DNA of 64,000 nucleotides, from assembly GCF_900106805.1 (NCBI RefSeq), contig NZ_FNNP01000007.1, positions 113,655-177,654 of the forward strand, in the 5' to 3' direction. Source of the stretch: Ruegeria halocynthiae. Its GTDB lineage: Bacteria > Pseudomonadota > Alphaproteobacteria > Rhodobacterales > Rhodobacteraceae. The position numbers were made by a program, and so were the translations under genes. Below are positions 16,629-25,146 of this stretch, one piece after another; position 1 is the first letter of the stretch; each line of letters starts with the position of its first letter. The notes under the pieces were generated by a model. It did no database searches. It had not been told where the DNA came from and saw only the letters and a program-made list of their open reading frames with translations.

Positions 16629-16982
16629 ATGAGTACCTATGTTTCCAAAGAAATTCGCGCCGAATTGGATGCGGCCCGAATCACGACCCTCAAAAGATCC
16701 AGCCGTTTGCGGGTGGAGGTCGGCGACAATAGCTTCAAAATTCTAACATTGTGGAAGGATGGATTCACGGTAGAGGCCGAGACCACACCGCGCCTGCGCG
16801 GGCTGGTCGATATCTTTGACGGGGCCAATCACATGTATCAATGCCTGATCATCGCCGATGAGGAAGCGGTGGGTGAGATGCGCTATGAATTCAAGCGCAA
16901 CACCGTCGCCGCCGACAAGGCCCCGCTGGATTTCTATCGCCCACCAGATGCGCCGATCGCGCTGTTGGGGTACGAGGATTAA
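16629..16982 (+). CDS. Conserved protein of unknown function
   Basis: A 117-residue soluble protein with no signal peptide or membrane segment. It contains a short basic segment (TTLKRSSRLRVEVGD) followed by beta-type sequence (FKILTLWKDGFTVEAETTPRLRG), loosely like the RxxxR plus GF layout of PilZ domains, but the match is too weak to assign. The ATG is preceded by a strong AGGGGGGAA site. The 200 bases upstream hold only the divergent promoter space. Nothing in the neighbours suggests a role. Confidence 0.55.
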   Translation: MSTYVSKEIRAELDAARITTLKRSSRLRVEVGDNSFKILTLWKDGFTVEAETTPRLRGLVDIFDGANHMYQCLIIADEEAVGEMRYEFKRNTVAADKAPLDFYRPPDAPIALLGYED

Positions 16983-17059
16983 AGCGCGCAAAATTTGATC
17001 TGTGGCACAAATGCCCCGACGCGCCTTGGGCGCTCAGGGGTATTGGCGCTGCAAGACTT

Positions 17060-17779
17060 TCAGCTATCGGACAGGGCGTTTTGATCGGGGGCAGTCAGGG
17101 TCAGGTGCACGGGGGCCAGACCATCGATGCCGCCTTCGATTTGGTCTCCGGCGACCACGGGCCCAACCCCGGCAGGGGTTCCTGTCAGGATCAGATCACC
17201 GGGGCGCAAATGATAGAAACCCGATAGATGGCTGATCAGTTCATCAATCTTCCAAACCAGCTCTGACAATGTGGCATCCTGTGCCAGCTGCCCATTGACG
17301 CTCAGATAGATGCGCTTGTCATCCGTTGGGCTCCAATGATCTGCGCGGGTCAGCGGGGCGAAGACCGCGCCGTTTTCCACATCCTTGCCCAGATCCCAAG
17401 GGCGCTGTTTGTTGCGCTCGCGGATTTGCAGGTCGCGGCGCGTCATGTCCAGGGCACACCCATAGGCAAAGATCGCCGCGTGGGCCTGTGCGGCCGTAGT
17501 CTGGAAAACCGGCTTACCGATTGCAACGGCCAGTTCCATTTCGTGATGATAATCCTCGGTGCCCGCCGGATAAGGCACGCGTGCCCCCGTCAAAACCGCG
17601 TTGGGCGCGGATTTGGTGAAATAAAACGGCGCCTGGCGATCCACCTCGTGCCCCATCTCGGCGGCATGGGCGGCATAATTGCGGCCCACGCAGAAAATTC
17701 GTCCGATCGGATAGGTCGCCTGTTCCCCCTGTACAGGGATGCTCGGGATGTCCGGAAGCGCAAAAAAGGGGTTGGGCAT
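17060..17779 (-). CDS. Fumarylacetoacetate hydrolase-family protein
   Basis: A 239-residue enzyme of the FAH superfamily, whose members hydrolyse or decarboxylate acylpyruvates and related 2-oxo compounds with a bound Mg2+. Metal ligands are seen in HEMELAVAIGK (two Glu) and ALDMTRRDLQ (Asp). LILTGTPAGVGPV near the C-terminus is the family signature. The size matches acylpyruvases such as FAHD1/YcgM, but the substrate is not fixed. A GGAGG site precedes the ATG. The MalY-type lyase gene lies 30 bases upstream, same strand, so the two may be co-transcribed. Confidence 0.87.
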   Translation of the reverse strand: MPNPFFALPDIPSIPVQGEQATYPIGRIFCVGRNYAAHAAEMGHEVDRQAPFYFTKSAPNAVLTGARVPYPAGTEDYHHEMELAVAIGKPVFQTTAAQAHAAIFAYGCALDMTRRDLQIRERNKQRPWDLGKDVENGAVFAPLTRADHWSPTDDKRIYLSVNGQLAQDATLSELVWKIDELISHLSGFYHLRPGDLILTGTPAGVGPVVAGDQIEGGIDGLAPVHLTLTAPDQNALSDS

Positions 17780-17809
17780 GACGTGCCTCCGTTTGTTCTC
17801 AGACGGGGT

Positions 17810-18982
17810 TTATTGCAAATCACCAAACGCGTGTTTGAGGCGGGCACAAGCCTCTTCTACCCGCGCGCGTTGCGTGGCCAGATTGAACCGCTCGAACATC
17901 TCGCCGCCGGTGCCAAAACCGGGGCCGGATGAGGTGGCGATCCGAGCGTCCTCGCGCAAACGCCGGACGAACTCGCCATGATCCATTCCAGTGCCCGAGA
18001 AATCGACCCACGCCAGATAGGTCGCCTGCAGAGGCATCGACCACAGGCCGGGTATCTCGGCAATGGTGGCATCGAACAGTCTTCGGTTGGCATCCAGATG
18101 GGCGACCTGTTCGTCGACCCAATTCGCCCCTTCCGGCGAATAGGCGGCGGTGATCATCGCCACACCCAGGGCGCTGGGGTCATAGTCCAGCGTGGCGATC
18201 CGGTGACGCATTTCGGCGCGCAGTTTGGCGTCGGGGATGATCATATTGCCCGTGCGCTGTCCGGCGATGTTGAAGGTCTTTGATGCTGCAGTCAGTGTTA
18301 CGGTCCACGGACGTGCATCCGGGGCGGCCACATCCATCGGCACGAAAGTGTTTCCCGAGTAAACCAGATCATGGTGGATCTCATCCGAGACCAGGATCAG
18401 TCCGTTGCGCTCGGCAAACGCCGCCACAGCGCGCAGCTCATCCGGCGTCCAGACCCGGCCCGAGGGGTTCTGCGGTGAACACCACAGCAGCAGCTTCTCC
18501 GATCCATCCAGCCGCGACTGCGCATCTTCCAGATCCAGCGCATAGCTGTCGCCATCCCGCACCAGCGGGCATTCCACCAGGCGGCGGCCCGCCTTGTTCA
18601 CCTTATGGGCAAACTCATGATAGACGGGCGAAAAGATCACCACGCCATCATCCGGCTCGCTCCAGACATCCAGACACAGGGCAATCGCATTGCCCAGACC
18701 TTGCGAGGTCAGAATCCAATCGGCGTCGATCTCCCAATTGTGACGGGTCTTCATCCACCACTGGATTGCATTCAGATAATCCGGGTGCATCCACGAATAG
18801 CCAAATGCGCCGTGATCAGCTGCCTTGCGTACAGAATCGATTACGCAAGGGGCGGTGGCATAGTCGGAATCGGCGGTCCACATGGCCAGCCCGTCCTCGG
18901 GCGAGACGCCGTACAGACGCTCCATCTTGTCCCATTTTGTACTGTTGGTGCCCCGGCGGTCGATCAGGTCGTTGAAAGTCAT
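17810..18982 (-). CDS. MalY/PatB-type cystathionine beta-lyase (aminotransferase fold)
   Basis: A 390-residue PLP enzyme of fold type I. Markers of the MalY/PatB group are the N-terminal RRGTNSTKWDKM, MWTADSDYATAP and GYSWMHPDY; the Schiff-base lysine lies in TLTAASKTFNIAGQRTG. Such enzymes release pyruvate, ammonia and a thiol from cystathionine or other cysteine conjugates. I start at the ATG at 18982, which has GGAGATG immediately upstream; the longer frame lacks such a site. Whether the real substrate is cystathionine is open. Confidence 0.87.
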   Translation of the reverse strand: MTFNDLIDRRGTNSTKWDKMERLYGVSPEDGLAMWTADSDYATAPCVIDSVRKAADHGAFGYSWMHPDYLNAIQWWMKTRHNWEIDADWILTSQGLGNAIALCLDVWSEPDDGVVIFSPVYHEFAHKVNKAGRRLVECPLVRDGDSYALDLEDAQSRLDGSEKLLLWCSPQNPSGRVWTPDELRAVAAFAERNGLILVSDEIHHDLVYSGNTFVPMDVAAPDARPWTVTLTAASKTFNIAGQRTGNMIIPDAKLRAEMRHRIATLDYDPSALGVAMITAAYSPEGANWVDEQVAHLDANRRLFDATIAEIPGLWSMPLQATYLAWVDFSGTGMDHGEFVRRLREDARIATSSGPGFGTGGEMFERFNLATQRARVEEACARLKHAFGDLQ

Positions 18983-19076
18983 GTCATCTCCATCTGTCGA
19001 AGCGAAAGCTAACCTCAAATCCGCCATGTGCAAGGGGGCCGTTGCGGTGGCGGGCGTGATGTCCTAAATCAGCCTC

Positions 19077-19595
19077 ATGAAACGCAATATCCTGATCCAT
19101 CCCGACCCCCGCCTGAAAAAGGTCTGCGCGCCGGTGGCCGATATCACCGACGATCTGCGCAAATTGGCCGATGACATGCTGGAGACGATGTATGACGCAC
19201 CCGGCATTGGCCTCGCCGCGCCACAAATCGGTGTGCTGGACCGGCTGATCGTGGTGGATTGCGTCAAAGAAGAGGGCGAGGCACCGCGCCCGCTGGTGAT
19301 GTTCAACCCCGAGGTCGTCGCCGCGTCAGATGAGACGAATATCTACGAGGAAGGCTGCCTGTCGATCCCCGAGCAATATGCCGAGGTCACCCGCCCCAAA
19401 GTGGTGGATGTGACGTGGCTTGACCGTAACGGCAATCTGCAACAGGACACCTTTGATGGCCTCTGGGCCACCTGCGTTCAGCACGAGATCGACCATCTGA
19501 ACGGCAAGCTGTTCATCGACTATCTCAAACCGCTCAAGCGGCAGATGATTACGCGCAAGATGCAAAAGCTCAAACGCGAACAGGCCCGCGCATGA
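19077..19595 (+). CDS. def: Peptide deformylase (catalytically complete copy)
   Basis: A 172-residue metallohydrolase that removes the formyl group from nascent proteins. All three motifs are intact: [10 protein letters not shown] (residues 43-52), EEGCLS with metal ligand Cys94, and QHEIDH with ligands His136 and His140 and catalytic Glu137. The ATGA overlap at its end couples it to the degenerate paralogue, and fmt follows, so the formylation and deformylation genes form one unit. Confidence 0.96.
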   Translation: MKRNILIHPDPRLKKVCAPVADITDDLRKLADDMLETMYDAPGIGLAAPQIGVLDRLIVVDCVKEEGEAPRPLVMFNPEVVAASDETNIYEEGCLSIPEQYAEVTRPKVVDVTWLDRNGNLQQDTFDGLWATCVQHEIDHLNGKLFIDYLKPLKRQMITRKMQKLKREQARA

Positions 19596-20086
19596 GTGTG
19601 CGCACCTGTCTGCCGTGGCCGGATAAACGCCTGCGGACCAAGGCCGAAGATGTTCCGGAAATCACTGACGACATTCGCGCCATTTGGGACGACATGATCG
19701 ACACGATGGAGGCAATGCCCGGCGTCGGCCTCGCCGCACCTCAGATCGGGGTGATGTTGCGTCTGGCCGTTGTCGATGGCACGACCGAGCGGGGCAAGGC
19801 GGTGCGCCTGGCCAACCCGGAAATCCTGCACAGTTCCGTCGAGCTGCGCGAACACGAAGAGGCCAGCCCGAACCTGCCCGGCGTCTCGGCCAAAGTAAAA
19901 CGCCCCCGCGCGGTGACGGTGAAATTCCTGAACGCCCAAGGCCAGATCGACCGCCGCGATTTCGTCGGCATCGAGGCCACTAGCGTGCAGCACCAGATCG
20001 ACCATCTGAATGGGCGAATGTACTTTGACCGGCTCAGCAAGGTCAAACGCGACATGCTGTTGCGCAAGGCACGAAAATCAACGTAG
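19592..20086 (+). CDS. Degenerate peptide deformylase paralogue
   Basis: A 164-residue protein that aligns with the deformylase before it over its whole length, with [11 protein letters not shown] intact. The two catalytic motifs are altered: EEGCLS becomes EEASPN, so the metal-ligand Cys is Ser92, and QHEIDH becomes QHQIDH, so the catalytic Glu is Gln135. The metal-binding histidines 134 and 138 remain. The frame is clean and coupled by ATGA to def, so it looks kept rather than decayed. A deformylase activity is unlikely; a binding or regulatory role is possible. Confidence 0.85.
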   Translation: MSVRTCLPWPDKRLRTKAEDVPEITDDIRAIWDDMIDTMEAMPGVGLAAPQIGVMLRLAVVDGTTERGKAVRLANPEILHSSVELREHEEASPNLPGVSAKVKRPRAVTVKFLNAQGQIDRRDFVGIEATSVQHQIDHLNGRMYFDRLSKVKRDMLLRKARKST

Positions 20087-20104
20087 GCCGGGCTTCAGCC
20101 CGGC
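20087..20104. repeat. Perfect hairpin between def paralogue and fmt
   Basis: GCCGGGCTTCAGCCCGGC is a 7-bp perfect stem closed by TTCA, beginning at the base after the upstream stop codon. There is no T-tract, so it is not a standard terminator. It may stabilise or process the def-fmt transcript, or be a copy of a dispersed palindrome. Confidence 0.55.
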
Positions 20105-20127
20105 ACCCCAACAGCCCGGAGCCAACG

Positions 20128-21042
20128 ATGCGCATAATCTTCATGGGAACGCCCGATTTCTCAGTTCCGGTTCTGGATGCACTCGTTGAGGCTGGGCATG
20201 AGATTGCCGCCGTCTATTGCCAACCACCCCGGCCAGCCGGTCGCGGCAAGAAGGACCGCCCGACCCCGGTGCACGACCGCGCCGAGGCGCTGGGTCTGGA
20301 CGTGCACCACCCGACCTCGCTGAAATCACAAGAAGAGCAGGCGCGCTTTACCGCGCTAAACGCGGATATCGCCGTAGTCGTGGCTTATGGCCTGATCCTG
20401 CCGCAACCCATTCTGGACGCGCCAACGCTTGGCTGCCTGAACATCCACGCCAGTCTCTTGCCGCGCTGGCGCGGCGCCGCTCCGATCCACCGCGCGATCA
20501 TGGCGGGCGACGTGCAGACCGGTATCTGCATCATGCAGATGGAGGCCGGGCTGGACACCGGCCCTGTTCTGCTGCGTGAGGCAACCGATATCGGCATCGA
20601 GGAAACCACGGCGCATCTGCATGACCGCCTGTCGGATATGGGCGCAGCGCTGATCGTTGACGCGCTGGCAAAACTGCCCAGCCTGACCCCCGATCCGCAA
20701 CCCGAGGACGGCGTGACCTATGCCGCCAAGATCGACAAATCCGAGGCGCGGATCGACTGGTCAGCCCCCGCCACCGAAGTCGACAGACAAATCCGCGGCC
20801 TCTCCCCATTCCCCGGTGCATGGAGCGAAATCGAGGGTGACCGGATCAAACTCCTCGCCTCACGTCTGGCCGAAGGGCAGGGCATCCCGGGCGAGGTGCT
20901 GGACGACGACCTGACCGTGGCCTGTGGCGAAGGCGCGGTCGAACTGATGCGCTTGCAAAGGGCCGGCAAAGGCGCGCAGGATAGGGAAACTTTCCTGCGG
21001 GGCCTGCCCATTCCGGTTGGCACCCGTCTGTCAACGGAGTAA
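20128..21042 (+). CDS. fmt: Methionyl-tRNA formyltransferase
   Basis: A 304-residue enzyme that formylates initiator Met-tRNA using 10-formyltetrahydrofolate. The N-terminal [19 protein letters not shown] is canonical; the formyltransferase core has [20 protein letters not shown] with the catalytic Asn-His and an Asp further on in [10 protein letters not shown]. The C-terminal beta-barrel domain begins around residue 205 with [22 protein letters not shown]. It follows the deformylase pair after a 41-base gap that contains a hairpin, and precedes two tiny membrane-protein genes. Confidence 0.96.
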   Translation: MRIIFMGTPDFSVPVLDALVEAGHEIAAVYCQPPRPAGRGKKDRPTPVHDRAEALGLDVHHPTSLKSQEEQARFTALNADIAVVVAYGLILPQPILDAPTLGCLNIHASLLPRWRGAAPIHRAIMAGDVQTGICIMQMEAGLDTGPVLLREATDIGIEETTAHLHDRLSDMGAALIVDALAKLPSLTPDPQPEDGVTYAAKIDKSEARIDWSAPATEVDRQIRGLSPFPGAWSEIEGDRIKLLASRLAEGQGIPGEVLDDDLTVACGEGAVELMRLQRAGKGAQDRETFLRGLPIPVGTRLSTE

Positions 21043-21045
21043 GCC

Positions 21046-21282
21046 ATGTTCATGATCATGATGGGCACCGTCGTGATTGCGGGGATCGTGGGTTATCTGT
21101 CCGAGAAGACCGGGTTTACCCATAACGGCTACCTGCAATCGATCATCATCTGCATTGGCGGAGCCTTTCTGTTCTATTTCGTCCGCATCATGTTCGGCAT
21201 CAGCTTTGGCCCTCCGGGATTGGACGCGGTGCTGTCTTCCATCGGTGCGCTGATCATCGTGCCGACCCATTGGAGGAAATGA
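21046..21282 (+). CDS. Small membrane protein, GlsB/YeaQ-like
   Basis: A 78-residue very hydrophobic protein with three membrane segments, starting three bases after the fmt stop. GIVGYLSEKTGFTHNGYLQS and a Gly-rich second helix (IICIGGAFLFYF) resemble the transglycosylase-associated GlsB/YeaQ/YmgE family, of unknown mechanism. The C-terminus ends PTHWRK. It is followed by a second protein of similar size and type, so the pair may act together. Confidence 0.6.
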   Translation: MFMIMMGTVVIAGIVGYLSEKTGFTHNGYLQSIIICIGGAFLFYFVRIMFGISFGPPGLDAVLSSIGALIIVPTHWRK

Positions 21283-21283
21283 C

Positions 21284-21520
21284 TTGCCCATCATCGCCCT
21301 GATCATCATCGGAGCCGCCGCAGGGTTCCTCGCTACTCGCCTGATGCGGATCGAGGCGGATATTCCAACCACCATGCTGATCGGCATCGTTGGTGCGTTG
21401 GTGGGTGGATTGATCCTGCGCACTTTGCTGGCCGTGATGGGCTGGCTCTCGGGGTTTGTCGGGGCTGTGCTGGGTGCGTTGTTGGTGATCTGGATCTGGC
21501 AGACTTACTTCCGCCGTTGA
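21284..21520 (+). CDS. GlsB/YeaQ/YmgE-family small membrane protein
   Basis: A 78-residue protein with three hydrophobic segments and the family pattern GAAAGFLATRLM then GIVGALVGGLILR and GFVGAVLGALLVIWIW. Related proteins are often stress-linked, but their function is not established. Translation must start at TTG at 21284: the TGGAGGAAAT site lies six bases before it, and no ATG or GTG is better placed. It is the second of two such genes after fmt. Confidence 0.72.
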   Translation: MPIIALIIIGAAAGFLATRLMRIEADIPTTMLIGIVGALVGGLILRTLLAVMGWLSGFVGAVLGALLVIWIWQTYFRR

Positions 21521-21582
21521 ACGCTTGACCAGCCTGTGATCTGCGACCAGTGTCCCGCCAGTTCTTTGTCGAAAGGTTTTTC

Positions 21583-22404
21583 ATGTCACATGATCTGACC
21601 TCCGGTGATGTTGCTCTGATGGGGGTGCCGCTGGACCTGCATTCCTCGTTCCTGCAGGGCCCTGCCTTTGCCCCGGGGCGCATCCGCGAGGCGCTGCACT
21701 CCGGTGCCGCCAACCTGACCGCCGAGGATGGCACCGATCTGGGCGCGACAGAACGCTTCAAGGATACCGGCGATCTGGACGTGTTCGAGATGATGGGGCA
21801 GGAACCCATCGACCGGATCGAGGCGGGCGCCGCCGCCCGGATCGAAACCGGCGCACGGTTGTTGTCACTTGGGGGCGACCATTCGGTGGCTTTCCCGCTG
21901 ATCAAGGCCCACGCAGACCGGTATGAGGGGTTGAATATCTTGCATATCGACAGCCATCCCGACCTTTATGACAGCCAGCAGATCGGCCCGCTGGGCCATG
22001 GCTGCCCCTTTGCCCGCGTGATGGAAACCGGCAAGATCAACCGTCTGGTGCAGGTCGGCATCCGCACCATGAACGCGCATCAGCAGGACCAGGCCGACAA
22101 GTTCGGGGTCGAGGTGATCGACATGCGCAATTGGCGCCCCGATCTGGAGATCAGCTTTGATGGCCCGGTCTATCTGTCACTGGACCTCGATGCGCTGGAT
22201 CCGGCCTTTGCGCCCGGTGTCTCGCATCACGAACCCGGTGGGCTCAGCACCCGCGAAGTGATCGACCTGATCCACCGGTTCAAGGGGCAGTTGGTCGGCG
22301 CGGATATTGTCGAGCTGAATCCACATCGCGACCCCTATGGCATGACCGCCATGCTGGCGGCGAAATTCGTCAAGGAAATCGGGGCACGGCTGCTGAGCCG
22401 CTAG
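21583..22404 (+). CDS. Ureohydrolase (arginase/agmatinase family)
   Basis: A 273-residue member of the ureohydrolase superfamily, which splits guanidino compounds to urea with two Mn2+ ions. Metal-ligand motifs are complete: LSLGGDHSVAF, HIDSHPDLYD and SLDLDALDP, followed by GVSHHEPGG. In the second motif the usual DAHxD reads DSHPD. The substrate may be arginine, agmatine or another guanidino acid. I prefer the ATG at 21583, which has GAAAGG eight bases upstream. Its stop overlaps the stop of the convergent gene by four bases. Confidence 0.85.
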   Translation: MSHDLTSGDVALMGVPLDLHSSFLQGPAFAPGRIREALHSGAANLTAEDGTDLGATERFKDTGDLDVFEMMGQEPIDRIEAGAAARIETGARLLSLGGDHSVAFPLIKAHADRYEGLNILHIDSHPDLYDSQQIGPLGHGCPFARVMETGKINRLVQVGIRTMNAHQQDQADKFGVEVIDMRNWRPDLEISFDGPVYLSLDLDALDPAFAPGVSHHEPGGLSTREVIDLIHRFKGQLVGADIVELNPHRDPYGMTAMLAAKFVKEIGARLLSR

Positions 22405-23021
22405 CGTTCGTCGCAGATTGCGGCGGCCCCAAGTCGGGTGGCTGCGCGCGTTGTCATGTCATACCGGTTGGCCTCGGCCGAGGTCATCCAGTGCATCTCG
22501 TCTTCGGGCGCAGCATCCAGCGTAAACCAATAGAAGTCCGGATTGACGCCGATATCTTCGAAATAATCGAGGTACCGGTCATGTTCGGGATGACCATCGG
22601 GCAGATCTGCGGCGACATAACCTCCGCCACCCCAGCTGTGGACCCCTACGCAGGCGCCGGGTTCCAGCAGGCGCCGATTGCCCGCCAGAAACAGATCGGT
22701 CCCGCCCGAGGCGACCAGCCCGTTTGAGGGCACGACCGTATCGAACCCTTCCTCGCGCACGACGCGGCTGAAGACGACATTCGAGTCGTCATCGACCGAG
22801 CCTTCGATATTCTGCAGCACCAGCGTCTTGGCACCGGGATTCTCGTCCATAATCTCTTCAAACGCGCTGAGTGTTGTGTGGTCAATGGTGCCGCTCGCCA
22901 CGATCTGATCCCCTGCTGCGGTAAAGCTGACCGGGGTGTATTGGCCTGAACACGCTGCCAGCAGCGGCAAAACTGCGGCTAGAAATGGTAGTCTGAGGGT
23001 CTTGGCTCTGTCTCGCTGCAT
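22401..23021 (-). CDS. Predicted lipoprotein with ClpP/crotonase-like fold (COG3904-like)
   Basis: A 206-residue exported protein. The N-terminal signal ends in LPLLAACSG, a lipobox. The rest resembles the COG3904 group of periplasmic ClpP-like proteins: TLVLQNIEGSVDDDSNV, GLVASGGTDLFLAGNRR and GACVGVHSWGGGGY match the pattern where a Ser lies near the oxyanion strand and a His follows in GVHSW. Whether it is a protease is unknown. I start at the ATG at 23021 because the longer frame has no signal peptide. It closes the ispH gene unit, eight bases after its neighbour. Confidence 0.65.
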   Translation of the reverse strand: MQRDRAKTLRLPFLAAVLPLLAACSGQYTPVSFTAAGDQIVASGTIDHTTLSAFEEIMDENPGAKTLVLQNIEGSVDDDSNVVFSRVVREEGFDTVVPSNGLVASGGTDLFLAGNRRLLEPGACVGVHSWGGGGYVAADLPDGHPEHDRYLDYFEDIGVNPDFYWFTLDAAPEDEMHWMTSAEANRYDMTTRAATRLGAAAICDER

Positions 23022-23029
23022 CTTATGTC

Positions 23030-23653
23030 CTATTGTCGCGGTGGCCGGGATTTGTAAACCGGCAACTGCCAGCCGAACAGCAGCGACCCGGCTCGCAGGG
23101 CCCAGCAGACCAGTGCGCACAGCGCCAATGCGGGCAGGCCACCCAGCCCAATTTGCGTCGCCAGCACTGCTGTCAGCGCTCCGGCAAACGCGCAAGAGAC
23201 ATAAAGCTGACCCTGTTTCAGCACCAGCGGCACTTCGTTGCAGACTACATCGCGCATCAGTCCGCCAAGACACCCGGTCGTCACGCCCATCAACACTATG
23301 ATGATGCCCGACTGACCCAGTGACATAGCCGCACCCGTGCCAGCAGCGACCGCGATGGACAGGGCAAAGCTATCCAGCCAGATCAGCCAATTGTACCGGC
23401 TTTCCATCAGATGTGCGGTAAAAAACACCAGTATTGCTGCGCCGCAGGCGATCAGGATGTAATCGGGTTGGCCGACCCAGAAGACCGGATGCCGGTCCAG
23501 CAACAGATCGCGCACCGTGCCCCCACCCACCGCCGTCAGACAGGCAATGAAGGCAAATCCGACCAGATCCAGCTGCGCCCGGCTGGCCACCAGCGCACCG
23601 GTCAGTGCAAAGATCAGGACCGAGGTGTAATCCAGCAGCGCAAGACCGCTCAC
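23030..23653 (-). CDS. TRIC/UPF0126 family membrane protein (YicG-like)
   Basis: A 207-residue inner-membrane protein made of two similar three-helix repeats. Each repeat has the glycine-rich kink: [18 protein letters not shown] in the first and [16 protein letters not shown] in the second. Bacterial relatives were shown to be trimeric cation channels (TRIC) while others are annotated YicG or UPF0126. It starts at GTG within a GTGA overlap with rnhA. The ion passed and the reason for coupling to rnhA are unknown. Confidence 0.9.
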   Translation of the reverse strand: MSGLALLDYTSVLIFALTGALVASRAQLDLVGFAFIACLTAVGGGTVRDLLLDRHPVFWVGQPDYILIACGAAILVFFTAHLMESRYNWLIWLDSFALSIAVAAGTGAAMSLGQSGIIIVLMGVTTGCLGGLMRDVVCNEVPLVLKQGQLYVSCAFAGALTAVLATQIGLGGLPALALCALVCWALRAGSLLFGWQLPVYKSRPPRQ

Positions 23654-24117
23654 GCTTGGGTCTTCTTTGGTTTGAACGGCGCCATTCCTGCGCGCGCCAG
23701 CTCATCGGCCTTTTCGTTCTCGGGGTGACCCGCATGGCCCTTGACCCATTCCCAGGTCACCTCATGTCTCTGCTGCGCCTCATCCAGACGCTGCCACAGA
23801 TCGACATTTTTGACCGGCTTCTTGTTCGAGGTCTTCCAGCCGTTCCGCTTCCATCCGAAAATCCAGCCGGTGACGCCATTTTTCACATAAGCGCTGTCCG
23901 TAACGATGGTGATCTCCGATGCCCGCTCCAGCGCCTCCAGCGCGCTGATCGCGGCCTGCAGCTCCATCCGGTTGTTGGTGGTCTCGGCCTCTCCGCCGCT
24001 GAGCTCGCGTTCTTTCAGGACGGTGTCGCCGTCCATCGCACGCAGCAACACGCCCCAGCCCCCGGGGCCGGGATTGCCGGAACAGGCACCATCGGTATAA
24101 GCAAAAAGATCAGGCAT
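23650..24117 (-). CDS. rnhA: Ribonuclease HI
   Basis: A 155-residue cytoplasmic nuclease that removes the RNA strand of RNA-DNA hybrids. The catalytic residues are visible: [16 protein letters not shown] (first Asp), [11 protein letters not shown] (Glu), [10 protein letters not shown] (Asp) and the C-terminal [17 protein letters not shown] (His and Asp). I start at the ATG at 24117, eight bases inside the end of the methyltransferase gene, because it gives the standard [12 protein letters not shown] start; the longer frame adds 53 residues not found in the family. Confidence 0.95.
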   Translation of the reverse strand: MPDLFAYTDGACSGNPGPGGWGVLLRAMDGDTVLKERELSGGEAETTNNRMELQAAISALEALERASEITIVTDSAYVKNGVTGWIFGWKRNGWKTSNKKPVKNVDLWQRLDEAQQRHEVTWEWVKGHAGHPENEKADELARAGMAPFKPKKTQA

Positions 24118-24697
24118 GGGCAAACACCAGAATGAATCCGTCGTAAGATCCGGCCAGACCCTTACCCACGCCACGTTGGGTACGGTCGATGGTGAATCCT
24201 GCAGTGACGAGGGCGTCTTCGATCTCGGCCTCCGAATAGTAGCTATAGTACCGGTCCAGATCGTCGCGATGCTCACCAGTGCCCAGTTTCATTCCCAAAA
24301 AGAACTGACCACCCGGTTTCAACGCCTTGTGGATGGCGCTTAGGTGGCGCGGAAAATCCGCACGAGGGGCGTGCAGCAGCGAAAAACTGGCATAGACCCC
24401 GTCGAACTCCGATATCTCGGTGATATCGTCGAAGGTGCCCAGATGGGCATCGACACCGTTATTGCGCGCATGCTCGACAAACGCAGGGGTGGCATCCAGC
24501 GCCCGTACTTTCAGCCCCTGTCGCATCAGGAACGCACTGTCCGATCCGGGCCCCGAGCCCAGATCCAGAACATATCCGTCCGCGCCGACAGCATCGACAA
24601 AGGCCTGCCGCGCCTCAAGCTGTTCGGGGGGCAGCAGGATTCTCAGATATTCCGCGACGCGGTTGGTGTAGGCGCTGATCGTCCGTTTATCAGTCAC
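24110..24697 (-). CDS. Class I SAM-dependent methyltransferase
   Basis: A 195-residue methyltransferase with the motif I loop [15 protein letters not shown], the motif II acidic residue in [15 protein letters not shown], and [15 protein letters not shown] plus [17 protein letters not shown] further on. The fold is that of small-molecule methyltransferases; the acceptor is unknown. I place the start at the GTG at 24697, within GTGA shared with the upstream DUF3429 stop, rather than in the long upstream frame that overlaps that gene. It lies in the ispH unit. Confidence 0.82.
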   Translation of the reverse strand: MTDKRTISAYTNRVAEYLRILLPPEQLEARQAFVDAVGADGYVLDLGSGPGSDSAFLMRQGLKVRALDATPAFVEHARNNGVDAHLGTFDDITEISEFDGVYASFSLLHAPRADFPRHLSAIHKALKPGGQFFLGMKLGTGEHRDDLDRYYSYYSEAEIEDALVTAGFTIDRTQRGVGKGLAGSYDGFILVFAHA

Positions 24698-25146
24698 AGG
24701 TAAATCCCCACTGCAAGACAGGCCAGCACAACCGCGGTCAGCAGAATGCGCAACCGCATCCACCAGACCGGGGTCAGCCGCCAGTAAGAGAACATGGCGT
24801 CCAGCATTAGCAAGCCCGTAAACCCATAGATCAGGTTCGTGCCCGCGTTGACCGGGCCACCGCCGGTCATGAAGAATGCCCAGAGGGCAGGTAGGACCGA
24901 CAGAGTATAACAAGTCGTGGCCTTGCTGCCCGAGGTCTTGGTGGCAAAGCCCCACAATACGCCCGACATGAAGCTCAGGATCAACGAGCCGTAGAACAGC
25001 TGAACATACGGCCCCACGAACTGCGATCCCAGTACCTGTCGGCCCCAATCGTTCAGATCACCGTTCAGATATGTCAGCGCTCCCCAGATAAACGGGACCA
25101 GCCCCGCCAACCCAAGGAAGAACGGCGCGCGGGGGATGCCGCTCAT
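24694..25146 (-). CDS. DUF3429 family membrane protein
   Basis: A 150-residue integral membrane protein with five hydrophobic segments. The pattern [16 protein letters not shown], then [20 protein letters not shown] and a C-terminal WWMRLRI fits DUF3429, an uncharacterised family common in marine proteobacteria. The ATG overlaps the ispH stop (ATGA), and its own stop overlaps the methyltransferase start, so it is tightly coupled on both sides. No active-site residues are recognisable. Confidence 0.8.
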   Translation of the reverse strand: MSGIPRAPFFLGLAGLVPFIWGALTYLNGDLNDWGRQVLGSQFVGPYVQLFYGSLILSFMSGVLWGFATKTSGSKATTCYTLSVLPALWAFFMTGGGPVNAGTNLIYGFTGLLMLDAMFSYWRLTPVWWMRLRILLTAVVLACLAVGIYL

